The notes beneath the pieces were generated by a model. That model was given only the letters and a program-made list of their open reading frames with translations. It was not told the origin of the DNA and made no database searches. Of a stretch of 64,000 nucleotides of DNA, positions 40,316 to 49,701 are shown in pieces. This DNA comes from JBKPIY01 sp046730475 (GTDB taxonomy: Bacteria > Actinomycetota > Thermoleophilia > Solirubrobacterales > 70-9): positions 42,235 to 106,234 of the forward strand of contig JBKPIY010000005.1 in NCBI GenBank assembly GCA_046730475.1. The letters are read 5' to 3'. The position numbers and the translations under genes were made by a program. Position 1 is the stretch's first letter. Every line of letters begins with the position of its first letter.

Positions 40316-41740
40316 ATGCCGTTCAGCGAGGTAGAGATCCGTGCGCTTGACCTTCGTCGCTTTCGCGACCTGGTCGGCGACGAGTGGGGCGAGGTGGCGG
40401 AGGCGATCTCCGAGGCGCCGAAGGTGCTCGAGGGGAGGGTGGTGTGGCACATCAACTCCACCGCCCGCGGGGGCGGGGTCGCCGAGCTGCTGCGGTCGCT
40501 GCTCGCCTATGCCCGCGGGGCCGGAGTCGACTCCCGCTGGATCGCGATCGGAGGTGGACGGGAGTTCTTCGCGGTGACCAAGCGGCTCCACCACCGGCTG
40601 CACGGGTTCCCGGGGGACGGAGGAGGGCTGGGAGAGCCCGAGCGAAGGATCTACGAGTCGACCCTGGCCGAGGTCGCGACCGAGCTGGCGGGGAAGGTGC
40701 GCAGCTCGGACATAGTCTTCATCCACGATCCCCAGCCCGCCGGGCTGGTGCCGGCGATCCTCGAGACCGGCGCGCCGGTGGTGTGGCGATGCCACATCGG
40801 CCTCGATCGGCCGAACGACCTTGCCCGCGAGGCTTGGGACTTCCTCCGCCCCTGCATAACGCCCGCCGACGGGCTGATCTTCTCCCGCCCCGGCTACGTC
40901 TGGGAGGGAATCGACCCCGACCGGGTGACGATCATCCACCCCTCGATCGACGTGTTCTCGCCCAAGAACCAGGAGATGTCCGTGGAGCAGGCCGACGCGA
41001 TCCTGTCCGAGATCGGCCTGCTGGCGGACCCGCAGGGACGGGCCCCGACCTTCGTCCGCGAGGACGGGACCCCCGGGCGGATCGAGCACCCCGCCGAGTA
41101 CATCCAGGAGCAGCCGATCGCGCCGGGCACCCTGACGGTGACCCAGGTGTCCCGATGGGACACGCTCAAGGACCCGACTGGGGTCATTCGCTGCTTCGCC
41201 GAGCACATCGACCACCGGGACGCCCATCTGGTCCTCGCGGGCCCCGCCCCCGGCACCGTCTCCGATGACCCCGAGGCCCTCGGGGTGCTCGACTCGACCT
41301 GGGCCGCGCGAGACGAGCTCGAGCGCGGGATCCGCAACCGGATCCATCTCGTGGTGCTGCCGATGGAGGACGCGGAGGAGAACGCCGCGATGGTCAACGC
41401 CCTCCAGGGGCGATCGACGGTGGTTGTGCAGAAGAGCCTCGCCGAGGGGTTCGGCCTCACCGTCGCCGAGGCGATGTGGAAGGGGCGCCCGGTGGTGGCG
41501 AGCGCGGTCGGCGGGATTCAGGACCAGATCGTCGACGGCGTAAGCGGCATTCTTGTCGAGGACCCGGCCGATCTCGCCGGGTTCGGCGAGGCGATCTCGG
41601 GCCTCCTCGCCGACCCACCGAGGGCCGACGCGCTCGGAGCGGCGGCGAAGGAGCGGGTCCGGAAGGAGTTCCTCGGACCCGCCCACCTGCTCCGCTATCT
41701 CAGCCTGATCCAGCGGCTCGACGCGGCGCGCTCCCCCTAG
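40316..41740 (+). CDS. treT: trehalose synthase (TreT-type GT4 glycosyltransferase)
   Basis: The 474-residue protein has the TreT pattern: VVWHINSTARGGGVAELL, VFIHDPQPAGLVPAI, VWRCHIGLDRPN, IHPSIDVFSPKN, VTQVSRWDTLKDPTG and the GT4 E-x7-E in SLAEGFGLTVAEAMWKG. It joins NDP-glucose and glucose to give trehalose reversibly. ATG 40316 begins the conserved part; an upstream ATG at 40268 is possible. It sits beside a stress protein, consistent with osmoprotection. Confidence 0.85.
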   Translation: MPFSEVEIRALDLRRFRDLVGDEWGEVAEAISEAPKVLEGRVVWHINSTARGGGVAELLRSLLAYARGAGVDSRWIAIGGGREFFAVTKRLHHRLHGFPGDGGGLGEPERRIYESTLAEVATELAGKVRSSDIVFIHDPQPAGLVPAILETGAPVVWRCHIGLDRPNDLAREAWDFLRPCITPADGLIFSRPGYVWEGIDPDRVTIIHPSIDVFSPKNQEMSVEQADAILSEIGLLADPQGRAPTFVREDGTPGRIEHPAEYIQEQPIAPGTLTVTQVSRWDTLKDPTGVIRCFAEHIDHRDAHLVLAGPAPGTVSDDPEALGVLDSTWAARDELERGIRNRIHLVVLPMEDAEENAAMVNALQGRSTVVVQKSLAEGFGLTVAEAMWKGRPVVASAVGGIQDQIVDGVSGILVEDPADLAGFGEAISGLLADPPRADALGAAAKERVRKEFLGPAHLLRYLSLIQRLDAARSP

Positions 41741-41880
41741 CTCGATTTAGCGGCCCAGCGTCCGTAGTTTCCCCCGGTCCCGTTCAGGGGCACACCCCGA
41801 TGAAGGATCGCGGGTTTCGGCTAGGCTCGAAGGTTCCCTACCCGGCGACCCGTCGGTCCCCGGGGGGGAGCAGGGCCTAG

Positions 41881-43365
41881 ATGACACAGCTATCCGACCC
41901 CACCCGCGGCATGGGCCGCGAGCTCGCCGAGGCGATCCCGGACGCCGTGGTCGCGATCGACCCCGAGGGGCGGATCGTGCTCGCCAACTCACGCGCGATC
42001 GAGCTGCTCGGCTACACCCGCGAGGAGCTGATCGGCGAGCCGATCGAGATGCTCGTCCCGGAGCGCTCCCGGCAGGTGCTCGTCGGCCACCGGGACGGCT
42101 ACTTCATCAACCCGCGGCCGGGGCCGATCGGGGCGGGTCTGGAGCTGCGCGCCCGCCGACGGGACGGAAGTGAGTTCCCCTGCGAGATCTCGCTGTCGGC
42201 ATCCCAAGCCGGGGACCAGCCGATCGCGCTGGCGGCGATCCGCGACGTCAGCGACCGCAAGCGGGCCGAGCGCGATCTCGAAGGCGCGGTGAGGCGCCTG
42301 GAGGCGGCGGCCGACGTGGCCGTGGCGGTCGCGGACGGGACCGACCTCAACGGGCTCCTCCGGGTAATCGTCGAGCGCGGCCGCGCCCTCGTCGACGCGC
42401 GGGCCCTGGTGATCCTCCTCCAGGAGGGCGAAGAGCTGGTGGTCGCCGCCACCGCCGGCAACCTCGACGCGAGGCTCGACGGCGTCCGGTTTCCGTCTTC
42501 GAGCGGGGTCAGGGGGCTGCTCGGTGGACGGCTGGGACCTCGAACCGTGGGCGCGGACCACCCGTCGTCGTCGGCGCTGCTGGCGCCGCTGGTCGTCCGC
42601 GGTCGCCAGCAGGGGGTGGTGGTGGCGCTCGATCGCCTCGGCACCGGTCCCGAGTTCGACCCCGGGGACGAGCGCCTCCTCGAGGCGTTTGCCGCCAGTG
42701 CCGCGACCGCCGTCTCGACGGCGCGGTCGATCGCCGCGGATCGGCTCCAGAACTCGATCGACGCCGCCGAGCACGAGCGCAGTCGGTGGGCGCGGGCGCT
42801 CCACGACCAGACCCTCCAGGGTCTGGCTGCGCTTCGAGTGCGGCTCTCGGCGGCGCTCAATCGTGACTCCGCCCGGGAGCTGGAGCGGGCGGGGAATGAG
42901 GCTGTCGAGCAGATTGGCGCTGAGATCGAGAGGCTCCGCAACGTGATCGCCGAGCTTCGCCCCGCCGCCCTGGACGACATCGGGCTGGCGGCGGCGCTGC
43001 GGGCGATGGCGGAGCGGAGCGCGGCCCAGGCGGGGCTGGGGCTCGAGATGCGGATCACGCTGCCCGACACTTGCGAGTCGGCGGCTCGCGTGTTCGAGAC
43101 GACCGTCTACCGGCTCGTCCAGGAGGCGCTCGCCAACGTCGCCAAGCACGCCCGCGCCGCGCGGGTGTCGGTCGACATCGCCGAGAGCGGCGGCCGGCTC
43201 ACGATCGTCGTCCGCGACGATGGGGTCGGCTTCGAGCCGGGAACCAGCCCCGAGGGTTTCGGCCTCAGTGGGATGCGCGAGCGGGTCGCACTGGCGGGGG
43301 GACAGCTCGATCTCGAGTCGGCGCCCGGCGCCGGCACCACGGTTACCGCCACCCTGCCGCTTTAG
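41881..43365 (+). CDS. PAS-GAF sensor histidine kinase (NarL/DesK class)
   Basis: The 494-residue protein has no membrane helix. A PAS domain (about 12-125, ANSRAIELLGYTREELIGEP) is followed by a GAF domain (about 145-285), a HisKA_3 dimerisation helix with phospho-His in RWARALHDQTLQGL, and an HATPase (EALANVAKHARA, VRDDGVGFEPG, GFGLSGMRERVALAGG). It senses a cytosolic cue. Its probable partner, the response regulator gene, lies convergently 13 bp away. A TAGGCT -10 at 41822 leaves a leader of about 50 nt. Confidence 0.93.
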   Translation: MTQLSDPTRGMGRELAEAIPDAVVAIDPEGRIVLANSRAIELLGYTREELIGEPIEMLVPERSRQVLVGHRDGYFINPRPGPIGAGLELRARRRDGSEFPCEISLSASQAGDQPIALAAIRDVSDRKRAERDLEGAVRRLEAAADVAVAVADGTDLNGLLRVIVERGRALVDARALVILLQEGEELVVAATAGNLDARLDGVRFPSSSGVRGLLGGRLGPRTVGADHPSSSALLAPLVVRGRQQGVVVALDRLGTGPEFDPGDERLLEAFAASAATAVSTARSIAADRLQNSIDAAEHERSRWARALHDQTLQGLAALRVRLSAALNRDSARELERAGNEAVEQIGAEIERLRNVIAELRPAALDDIGLAAALRAMAERSAAQAGLGLEMRITLPDTCESAARVFETTVYRLVQEALANVAKHARAARVSVDIAESGGRLTIVVRDDGVGFEPGTSPEGFGLSGMRERVALAGGQLDLESAPGAGTTVTATLPL

Positions 43366-43378
43366 GGATGGTCCTGAC

Positions 43379-44050
43379 CTAAACCTCGATCAGGCCGCGC
43401 TCGAGCGCGTAGCGGACGAGCTCGGACCGGTTGGTCAGGCCCAGCTTCTGCTGGATGTGGGCGCGGTGGGACTCCACCGTTCTCACGCTCAGGTAGAGAT
43501 GCTGGGCGATCTCGTTGTTGGTGTAGCCGAGGGCGATCAGCCGCAGCACCTCGAGCTCGCGCTGGGAGAGATCGTCGGGCGCCGCCGGCTCGGGCTCCGC
43601 CGCGAGGCGGGCGCCGAGCTCGGGCTGCAGATAGGTCTTGCCGGCGGCCGCCATCCGCACGGCCTTCACCAGCTCCTCGCCCGCCGCCTCCTTGAGGATG
43701 TAGGCAAGCACCCCCGCCTGGAGCGCCTCGCGGGCGAAGGCCGTCTCGTCCTGCATGGTGAGGACGACGATCTGGGTGTCGGGCGACTGGCGGCGGATCT
43801 TGGGGATGGCCGACAGCCCGGACTCCCCCGGCATGTTGAGGTCGAGGATGAGGACGCTGGGCCGGTGTCCGTTGACGTAGCGGGCGGCCGAGTCGGCGTC
43901 GCCGGCCTCGGCCACCACCTTGATGTCGGGCTCGGCCTCGAGCAGCATCCGCAACGCGCTTCGCACGACGACGTGATCGTCGGCGAGAACGATCGTGATC
44001 ACGATCCCCGAGGGCGGGGCCTCTACCTGTGCCTCCGGCTCCTCCGCCAT
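43379..44050 (-). CDS. NarL/LuxR-family response regulator
   Basis: The 223-residue protein has a receiver domain (IVLADDHVVVRSALRML, phospho-Asp in VLILDLNMPGESG, VVLTMQ, YILKEA) and a LuxR-type HTH (LSQRELEVLRLIALGYTNNEIAQHLYLSVRTVESHRAHIQQKL). It is the likely partner of the kinase encoded convergently. ATG 44050 is preceded by TAATGT (7-nt gap); GTG 44059 is an alternative. Confidence 0.94.
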   Translation of the reverse strand: MAEEPEAQVEAPPSGIVITIVLADDHVVVRSALRMLLEAEPDIKVVAEAGDADSAARYVNGHRPSVLILDLNMPGESGLSAIPKIRRQSPDTQIVVLTMQDETAFAREALQAGVLAYILKEAAGEELVKAVRMAAAGKTYLQPELGARLAAEPEPAAPDDLSQRELEVLRLIALGYTNNEIAQHLYLSVRTVESHRAHIQQKLGLTNRSELVRYALERGLIEV

Positions 44051-44057
44051 CTCCACC

Positions 44058-44063
44058 ACATTA
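44058..44063 (-). promoter_or_regulatory. -10 element of the response regulator gene
   Basis: TAATGT on the minus strand ends 7 nt before ATG 44050. Confidence 0.4.
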
Positions 44064-44112
44064 GCCCCGAAACTTCGACTCGGACGATGAGTTCAGGTAG
44101 CCAGGAAGCAGA

Positions 44113-45930
44113 ATGACTGCGGCTGGCAGGAGGGAGAGACTACTGGGGTTGGCGGCGTCGGTATGGGCGCTGCTGGTCGCATCGCTCGTTCTCGCGCCTG
44201 ATCCCGGCGAGGCGAAGCGCACGCCGCGCGTCCAGGCTCGGCCCAACATCGTCCAGGTGATGACCGACGACCAGACGGTCGAGTCGATGAAGGTGATGCC
44301 CGAGGTCGACACGCTGCTCGCCCAGCACGGGGTGACCTTCAAGAACAGCTTCGTCAGCTACTCGCTCTGCTGCCCGTCGCGATCGACGTGGCTCACCGGC
44401 CAATACGCCCACAACCACGGCGTCAAGGGCAATCAGCCACCCGCGGGCGGATACGACAAGATCGCATCGCAGCTCGACAACAGCCTCCCGGTGTGGCTGC
44501 AGCAGGCCGGGTACTACACCGGGCACATCGGCAAGTTCCTGAACGGCTACGGGACCACCAACCCGGACACCGAGGTCCCTCCCGGCTGGAACGAGTGGTA
44601 CGCGTCGATCGACGATCCCGACGGCTACACGGGGGGGACCTACACGATGTACGGCTACACCCTCAACGAGAACGGCCACATCGTCCACTACGGAAGCACC
44701 CCCGATGTCGTCGACCCCGCCACCTACCAGACCGACGTCTACTCCGCCAAGGCCGAGGACTTCGTTCGCCGCCGCGCCCCGAAGCGAAAGCCGTTCTACC
44801 TCTCGGTCGCGACCCTCGCGCCCCACGGGGAGACCGCCGGCGTCTGCAACTGCGCCGGCGACAACCCCCGCGCCGCCCCCCGCGACGAGGGCACCCTCTC
44901 GACCGAGCCGCTGCCCAGGCCGCCTAACTTCAACGAGCAGGATGTCTCCGACAAGCCCGCTGAGATCCGCGCCCTGCCCGCGCTCACCCCGAGCGACGTC
45001 ACCGCGATCCGGAGCCGCTACCGGGCGCGACTCGAGTCGCTGCTCGCGGTCGATGACCTCGTCCACAACCTCGTCGACGCGCTCAAGGACACCGGCGAGC
45101 TTCGCAACACGGTGATCATCTTCACCTCGGACAACGGCTTCTTCCACGGGGAGCACCGGGTGAAGCAGGGGAAGGTGCGGGTGTACGAGGAATCGATCCG
45201 GGTCCCGCTCGTGATCAGGGGGCCCGGCTTCCCCGAGGGCGTCTCGAGACGGCAGCTCACCTCCAACGTCGACCTGGCCGAGACCACCCTCGACGTCGCC
45301 GGCGCCGGGGCGGGGCGCAGGGAGGACGGGCTGAGCCTGGTTCCACTCGCGGAGGACAGGCTCTACAACCCCGGGCGGGGGCTGCTCGAGGAGACCTTCT
45401 TCAACCAGCCCGAGCCGGGGGACCCGAGCGAGGTGGTCAACCGCTATCGCGCGGTTCGCACCGACCGATACCTGTATGTGGAGTACGGCTCCACCGGCGA
45501 GCGCGAGCTCTACGACCTCCGGACCGATCCCTATGAGCTCGAGAGCCTGCACGCCGACCCCGCCTACGCAAGGGTCCGCTCCCGGCTCGCCGCGCTCCTT
45601 CACCGGCTCCAGACCTGCGCGGGCCAGGTCTGCCGGTCGCGACCAGCAGTGCGGCTGGAGCTGAGCTTCCGCCTCGGGACCGACCCCGCGGGCCGCTGCG
45701 TCGACTCGGCGGTGAGTGCGCTGGTGGCCGGAAAGCAACGCAAGCAGGCCCTCCTCGCCCGCTTCTTCGTCGGCTCCCGGAAGGCGGGCGTCGACTCCGC
45801 CCGACCGCTGAGGCGGAGGATCGGCCGCGCGAAGCTGAGCGGCAAGCGGAAGAACCGGATCCGGGCGATCGTGACGATGCTCGACGGGCGCGAGACCACG
45901 ATCTCCCGGGCGATCCCGCGCCGTTGCTGA
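44113..45930 (+). CDS. exported sulfatase (type I, formylglycine-dependent)
   Basis: The 605-residue protein has a signal peptide or anchor (about 8-30), then PNIVQVMTDDQTVESM (metal Asp pair), the formylglycine motif SLCCPSRSTWLTG (C-x-P-S-R), GKFLNGYG, IIFTSDNGFFHGEH and a sulfatase C-terminal part. The last 110 residues are basic and beta-rich, possibly a wall-binding domain. Expected to hydrolyse sulfate esters outside the cell; substrate unknown. No formylglycine-generating enzyme gene is visible in the window. Confidence 0.9.
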   Translation: MTAAGRRERLLGLAASVWALLVASLVLAPDPGEAKRTPRVQARPNIVQVMTDDQTVESMKVMPEVDTLLAQHGVTFKNSFVSYSLCCPSRSTWLTGQYAHNHGVKGNQPPAGGYDKIASQLDNSLPVWLQQAGYYTGHIGKFLNGYGTTNPDTEVPPGWNEWYASIDDPDGYTGGTYTMYGYTLNENGHIVHYGSTPDVVDPATYQTDVYSAKAEDFVRRRAPKRKPFYLSVATLAPHGETAGVCNCAGDNPRAAPRDEGTLSTEPLPRPPNFNEQDVSDKPAEIRALPALTPSDVTAIRSRYRARLESLLAVDDLVHNLVDALKDTGELRNTVIIFTSDNGFFHGEHRVKQGKVRVYEESIRVPLVIRGPGFPEGVSRRQLTSNVDLAETTLDVAGAGAGRREDGLSLVPLAEDRLYNPGRGLLEETFFNQPEPGDPSEVVNRYRAVRTDRYLYVEYGSTGERELYDLRTDPYELESLHADPAYARVRSRLAALLHRLQTCAGQVCRSRPAVRLELSFRLGTDPAGRCVDSAVSALVAGKQRKQALLARFFVGSRKAGVDSARPLRRRIGRAKLSGKRKNRIRAIVTMLDGRETTISRAIPRRC

Positions 45931-45940
45931 CCGCCGTCGG

Positions 45941-45952
45941 CTGAGCGCTCAG
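45941..45952. terminator. CTGAGCGCTCAG palindrome between convergent genes
   Basis: A 12-bp perfect palindrome flanked by CCGCC and GGCGG arms lies between the sulfatase stop and the hydrolase stop. It may act as a terminator stem. Confidence 0.35.
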
Positions 45953-46812
45953 GCGGCCGGCGCGGCCCCGCCGGCGAAGTCTGCGATCAGCTCGGCGAGC
46001 CGCTCGGGCTGGTCCTCGGGCACGAACGCCCAGGAGTCCTCGATCCACTCCAGGCGGGCGCCGGGGATCGCGTCGCGCAGCCGCTCGGCGAAGCTTGGCT
46101 TGAAGAACCGGTCCTCGCGGGCCCAGGCCAGCAGCACCGGCCGGTCGAACTGCCGCAGGCCGTTGGCGGCCTCGATCGTCTGCCGCTTGTCGATCCCGCG
46201 CAGGACCTTGATCGTGTCGCGCCGCACCCCGCGGTCGTCGAGGTAGGGGCGGACCCAGTCCGCCACCAGGTCGTCGTCGAGGCGCTTGCCGAGCCAGCCG
46301 TAGGCGATCGGGAGCCGCCGCAGCGCGCCCAGCCGCATACCCTGCATCACCCCTGTCAGCATTCCCGGCACCTTGGCCGAGTACTGAAGCGGCCTGAAGG
46401 CCGGGGGGAGGAAGTTCTCGAACGCGTCGCAGTTGGTGAGCACCACTCGTCCGATCCTCTCCGGTAGGTTCGCGGCCCAGATCTGGGTGATCGCTCCGCC
46501 CGTGTCGTTGGCGACCACGGTCAGATCGCGAAGGTCGAGGGCTGCGGTCAGCTCGTCGAGGATGCGGGCGATGCCCGGCGGCGAGAGGTCGGCGTCGCGG
46601 CTCATCGGCACCCGGTGGGAGCCGAGGGGGAGGTCGGGGACGATGCAGCGCATCTCGCCCTCGAGCCGGGGGACCACCTTGCGCCACAGTCGGCCGTCGA
46701 CGAGCAGCCCGTGAAGGAACAGCGCCGGCCGCCCGGCGCCGGACTCCCGGTACCGGATCGTCCCCTGGGGGAGCTCGACCGCCCGGGAGGCAGAGGTCCC
46801 GGCGGCGCTCAT
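45949..46812 (-). CDS. alpha/beta hydrolase (haloalkane dehalogenase/epoxide hydrolase-like)
   Basis: The 287-residue protein has the oxyanion HG motif (ALFLHGLLVDGRLW) and an Asp nucleophile elbow (VVANDTGGAITQIW), plus a cap domain (about 125-215) and the acid in LLAWAREDRFF. The usual catalytic His region reads DSWAFVPEDQPERL, with no His. It may therefore be inactive or use another base. It overlaps the upstream NTF2-like ORF (ATGA), forming a two-gene operon. Confidence 0.82.
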   Translation of the reverse strand: MSAAGTSASRAVELPQGTIRYRESGAGRPALFLHGLLVDGRLWRKVVPRLEGEMRCIVPDLPLGSHRVPMSRDADLSPPGIARILDELTAALDLRDLTVVANDTGGAITQIWAANLPERIGRVVLTNCDAFENFLPPAFRPLQYSAKVPGMLTGVMQGMRLGALRRLPIAYGWLGKRLDDDLVADWVRPYLDDRGVRRDTIKVLRGIDKRQTIEAANGLRQFDRPVLLAWAREDRFFKPSFAERLRDAIPGARLEWIEDSWAFVPEDQPERLAELIADFAGGAAPAA

Positions 46813-47129
46813 CGGCCCCGCCCTCGCCCCGCCCGGCGTCGAAGCCGCCCGAGTTGCATCCGGGCGAACCCGGGCCAGGCCCGGGGGCGGGTGAGAAGCG
46901 CCCGGAGGAGGGGGGTGGGATCGAAGTAGGCGACCCGCTCGACCCCGACCAGGACGGGCATCAGGGGCTGGACCATCCGGACCTCCTGGTCGAGCACGGG
47001 AAGGAAGCGGGTGACGAACGAGTCGGCACCGCCCGGGTGGCCCCAGCCCTCCGCGAAGACGCGCACGAACGCTTCGGCGGCGGACGTCCCGTCCTCGGTC
47101 GCCGCCGGGACGCCGGGGGCTCCGCTCAT
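46809..47129 (-). CDS. NTF2/SnoaL-like protein with internal deletion
   Basis: The 106-residue protein starts like NTF2-like family members ([39 protein letters not shown]) but then runs directly into the family's typical C-terminus ([26 protein letters not shown]). About 40-55 residues of the central sheet appear missing, in frame. It may be non-functional. It is upstream of and overlaps the hydrolase gene, so it may survive as its translational leader. A 23-bp palindromic operator lies upstream. Confidence 0.65.
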   Translation of the reverse strand: MSGAPGVPAATEDGTSAAEAFVRVFAEGWGHPGGADSFVTRFLPVLDQEVRMVQPLMPVLVGVERVAYFDPTPLLRALLTRPRAWPGFARMQLGRLRRRAGRGRGR

Positions 47130-47157
47130 GGAGGCCCTTCCGGTAGGGGGCGGGGGC

Positions 47158-47180
47158 GATACATACAGCCTGTATCTATC
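47158..47180. promoter_or_regulatory. 23-bp palindromic operator upstream of the NTF2-hydrolase operon
   Basis: GATACATACA-GCC-TGTATCTATC: 9 of 10 positions pair symmetrically. The AT-rich site lies 29 bp upstream of ATG 47129, within the expected minus-strand promoter. Typical of TetR-family sites; no regulator is adjacent. Confidence 0.6.
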
Positions 47181-47389
47181 ACGTGCGGGTGGCGGGCCTC
47201 ACCCCGGGGGGCGCTCCATCACCATTCGCCGACAAGCGCGACCTCTTCCGCGGCCTACGAGCAGCTCGAGTCGCTCACGCGCTGCTCGACGGCGGCTGAT
47301 CGACCGGATGCACCGATCCGGCCTCCCTGCGTCGTTGCCATGCTTGGTTCTGCTCGGCAGAACACGACCGTGCTTGCGGACGCGACCAC

Positions 47390-47395
47390 TAGACT
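47390..47395 (+). promoter_or_regulatory. -10 element of rpmE
   Basis: TAGACT ends 8 nt before ATG 47404. Confidence 0.55.
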
Positions 47396-47403
47396 TGACC
47401 GAG

Positions 47404-47616
47404 ATGAAGACCGGAATCCATCCCGAATACGTTCTCTCCCACGTCCACTGCTCGTGCGGGAACGACTTCTATACCAGGTCCACCAAGCCCGAGCTCCACG
47501 TGGAGATCTGCTCCCAGTGTCATCCGTTCTACACGGGCAAGCAGAAGCTGGTCGACACCGGCGGGCGCGTGGAGCGGTTCCGCCGCCGCGCCGCCAAGCG
47601 ACAGCGCGGCGAGTGA
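47404..47616 (+). CDS. rpmE: ribosomal protein bL31
   Basis: The 70-residue protein begins [24 protein letters not shown] and has [24 protein letters not shown], the bL31 signature. Its cysteine pairs are the zinc-binding (C+) form. First gene of a translation-related run; GTGA overlap with the next gene. Confidence 0.97.
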   Translation: MKTGIHPEYVLSHVHCSCGNDFYTRSTKPELHVEICSQCHPFYTGKQKLVDTGGRVERFRRRAAKRQRGE

Positions 47617-48650
47617 GCTCCGCCCAGGGAGCGGGGGCGGTGGGAGCGAAGCCGGGGGCCGGGCTCGAGGGAGCCCCGAGCGCCAACGGCGCCGGGACGT
47701 CCTGGGAGCGGATGCCCGACGGCAAGCCGGTCGCGTCCCGCGACGTCCCGGTGGGGGGCCAGGCGGTGCTCGAGGGGGTGATGATGCGCGGCGTCTCCAC
47801 CTGGGCGGTCGCCGTCCGCAAGCCCGACGGGGAGATCTCCTCGACGGTCGAGCCGATCGTCTCCTGGGCGCAGCGCTCGCGGGTGCTGCGCTGGCCCGTG
47901 ATCCGCGGCGTGGTGGCGCTCGCCGAGTCGCTCAAGATCGGGTTTCGCGCGCTCGCGATCTCGGCCAACGCCCAGCTCGACGAGGGCGATGAGCCCGAGG
48001 AGATCGGGGGCCTCACCTGGGGCCTGACGATCGCCTTCTCGCTGGCGCTCGCGATCGGCCTCTTCTTCGTCGTCCCGGTGGGGGCCACCAGCTTGATCAA
48101 GGACTGGCTCGGCTCCGCCTTCCTCTTCTGGCTCGTCGAGGGCCTGCTCCGGACGGCGATCTTCATCGGCTATCTCGTCGCGATCAGCCGGATCCACGAT
48201 CTCCGCCGGGTGTTCGAGTACCACGGCGCCGAGCACAAGACGATCTCCTGCTTCGAGGCGGGCGACGAGCTCGTCCCCGAGCGGGCCGCGATCTACTCGC
48301 GCCTCCACCCGCGGTGCGGGACGAGCTTCCTGTTGATCGTGATGGTGCTCGCGATCTTCGTGTTCGCGCCAATCGGCCTCCCCGCCTGGTACTGGCTGCT
48401 CGCCTCGCGGATCCTCGGCATCCCCCTGATCGCCGGGCTCTCGTACGAGGTGATCAAGTGGGCGGGGCGCAACCGGCGCAAGCGCTGGGTGCGGGGGGTC
48501 ATGTGGCCGGGGCTGATGCTCCAGAACCTCACCACCCGCGAGCCCGACCGCGACCAGCTCGCGGTCGCGATCCGATCGCTTCAGGAGATCCTCGCGGTCG
48601 AGGACCCCGAGCAGGCGAAGCGCGAACACGACATCGAGATCGTCGCCTAG
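47613..48650 (+). CDS. DUF1385 (YqhQ-like) membrane protein
   Basis: The 345-residue protein has the DUF1385 hallmark [13 protein letters not shown] near residue 48, then four to five membrane helices and the conserved [15 protein letters not shown] and [12 protein letters not shown]. Function in the family is unknown. The order rpmE-DUF1385-prfA is conserved in many Gram-positive genomes. GTG 47613 overlaps the rpmE stop. A low-complexity Gly/Ala stretch opens the protein. Confidence 0.9.
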   Translation: MSSAQGAGAVGAKPGAGLEGAPSANGAGTSWERMPDGKPVASRDVPVGGQAVLEGVMMRGVSTWAVAVRKPDGEISSTVEPIVSWAQRSRVLRWPVIRGVVALAESLKIGFRALAISANAQLDEGDEPEEIGGLTWGLTIAFSLALAIGLFFVVPVGATSLIKDWLGSAFLFWLVEGLLRTAIFIGYLVAISRIHDLRRVFEYHGAEHKTISCFEAGDELVPERAAIYSRLHPRCGTSFLLIVMVLAIFVFAPIGLPAWYWLLASRILGIPLIAGLSYEVIKWAGRNRRKRWVRGVMWPGLMLQNLTTREPDRDQLAVAIRSLQEILAVEDPEQAKREHDIEIVA

Positions 48651-49639
48651 GTCAACGACCAGGTCTCGAACGCGCCGTCGTCGCGGCGTTCGGCTCCGAG
48701 CCGCTCGAGGTGGATCAGATAGGCCCGGGTCATCTCCAGCGCGTAGCCGAGCGCGGGGGCCGGGGGAGCGGTGCCGAAGACGGCGCCGATCAGCTCGAAC
48801 GGCGTCCTAGGGGTGTCGGAGAGCGCGTCCCTGACGGCGGCGAGCTGGCGCGCGACCTCGCGGCGGTTGGCGGCGATCTTGCCCCGAACGTCGCGGAAGG
48901 GCTTGCCGTGGCCACTGAGGCAGAGGCCGACGTCCAGCCGCTCGACGACGTCGAGGCTGGAGAGGAACTCGCCCACCGGGTCCGGTGTGTGGCCGACGTC
49001 GAAGTACAGAAAGACCCGCCCGACGACCACGTCCCCGCTGATCAGGATCCGGTGATCGGGCTGGTGGAAGACGACGTGGGAGGGGGCGTGGCCCGGTGCC
49101 TCGTAGGTGACCCACGCGCCGCGGTCGGTCTCGATCTTGACGCCGGTGCGGAGCGCGCGGTCAGCGACCGGGAAGCCGTCGAAGCTGGGCCCCGAGCCGC
49201 GGCGGGCGCGATCCATCTCTGCGACGAGCGGCTCGGGCACCCCGCAGCGGCGGGCCAGTTCGAGCCGGACGTCGAGGGCGGCGTCGGGGTCGGTCGCGGA
49301 GGCCCTTACGTGGTCCGCCGCCGGGTGGACCCAGAGTGGGCAGCCCACCCGCTCGACGATCGACGCCGCGCAACCGAAATGGTCGGAGTGGGCATGCGTG
49401 CAGACAACCAGGCGAACGTCCTCGAGACGAAGGCCCGCCAGCCGCAGGCCAAGCTCGAGCTGAGGGAGCCCCCTGTCCCCGCCGTAACCGGTGTCGAAGA
49501 GCACTATCCCGTCGCCGGAGCGGACCGCGTAGGCGTTCCCGTGCGGGGTTGGGTCCCAGGGGAGGGGGAGGCGCAACCGCCAGATCCCGGGAATGACCTT
49601 GTCGGCCCTGGCGGTCTCGGGTTCGGAGGGCTGGGACAT
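48647..49639 (-). CDS. metallo-beta-lactamase-fold hydrolase
   Basis: The 330-residue protein has the metal motif VVCTHAHSDHFGCA, later Asp/His in ISGDVV and CLSGHGKPF, and a C-terminal helical region. It resembles glyoxalase II-like and acyl-CoA-type hydrolases. ATG 49639 is chosen over an upstream ATG at 49693. It interrupts the conserved DUF1385-prfA order on the opposite strand, and its 3' end overlaps the DUF1385 3' end by 4 bases. Confidence 0.86.
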   Translation of the reverse strand: MSQPSEPETARADKVIPGIWRLRLPLPWDPTPHGNAYAVRSGDGIVLFDTGYGGDRGLPQLELGLRLAGLRLEDVRLVVCTHAHSDHFGCAASIVERVGCPLWVHPAADHVRASATDPDAALDVRLELARRCGVPEPLVAEMDRARRGSGPSFDGFPVADRALRTGVKIETDRGAWVTYEAPGHAPSHVVFHQPDHRILISGDVVVGRVFLYFDVGHTPDPVGEFLSSLDVVERLDVGLCLSGHGKPFRDVRGKIAANRREVARQLAAVRDALSDTPRTPFELIGAVFGTAPPAPALGYALEMTRAYLIHLERLGAERRDDGAFETWSLT

Positions 49640-49688
49640 GAGCGGGCGGGAGAATCCCACGTTCCGGCGATTGGGTCGCCGGGGACGC

Positions 49689-49694
49689 CACAAT
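49689..49694 (+). promoter_or_regulatory. -10 element of prfA
   Basis: CACAAT ends 7 nt before ATG 49702. Confidence 0.4.
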
Positions 49695-49701
49695 TGATCT
49701 C

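Noticed and set aside
47219..47300. Short plus-strand frame reading [25 protein letters not shown] and stop
   Set aside because: It could be the end of a lost gene, but I cannot recognise it and it has no start or ribosome-binding site.
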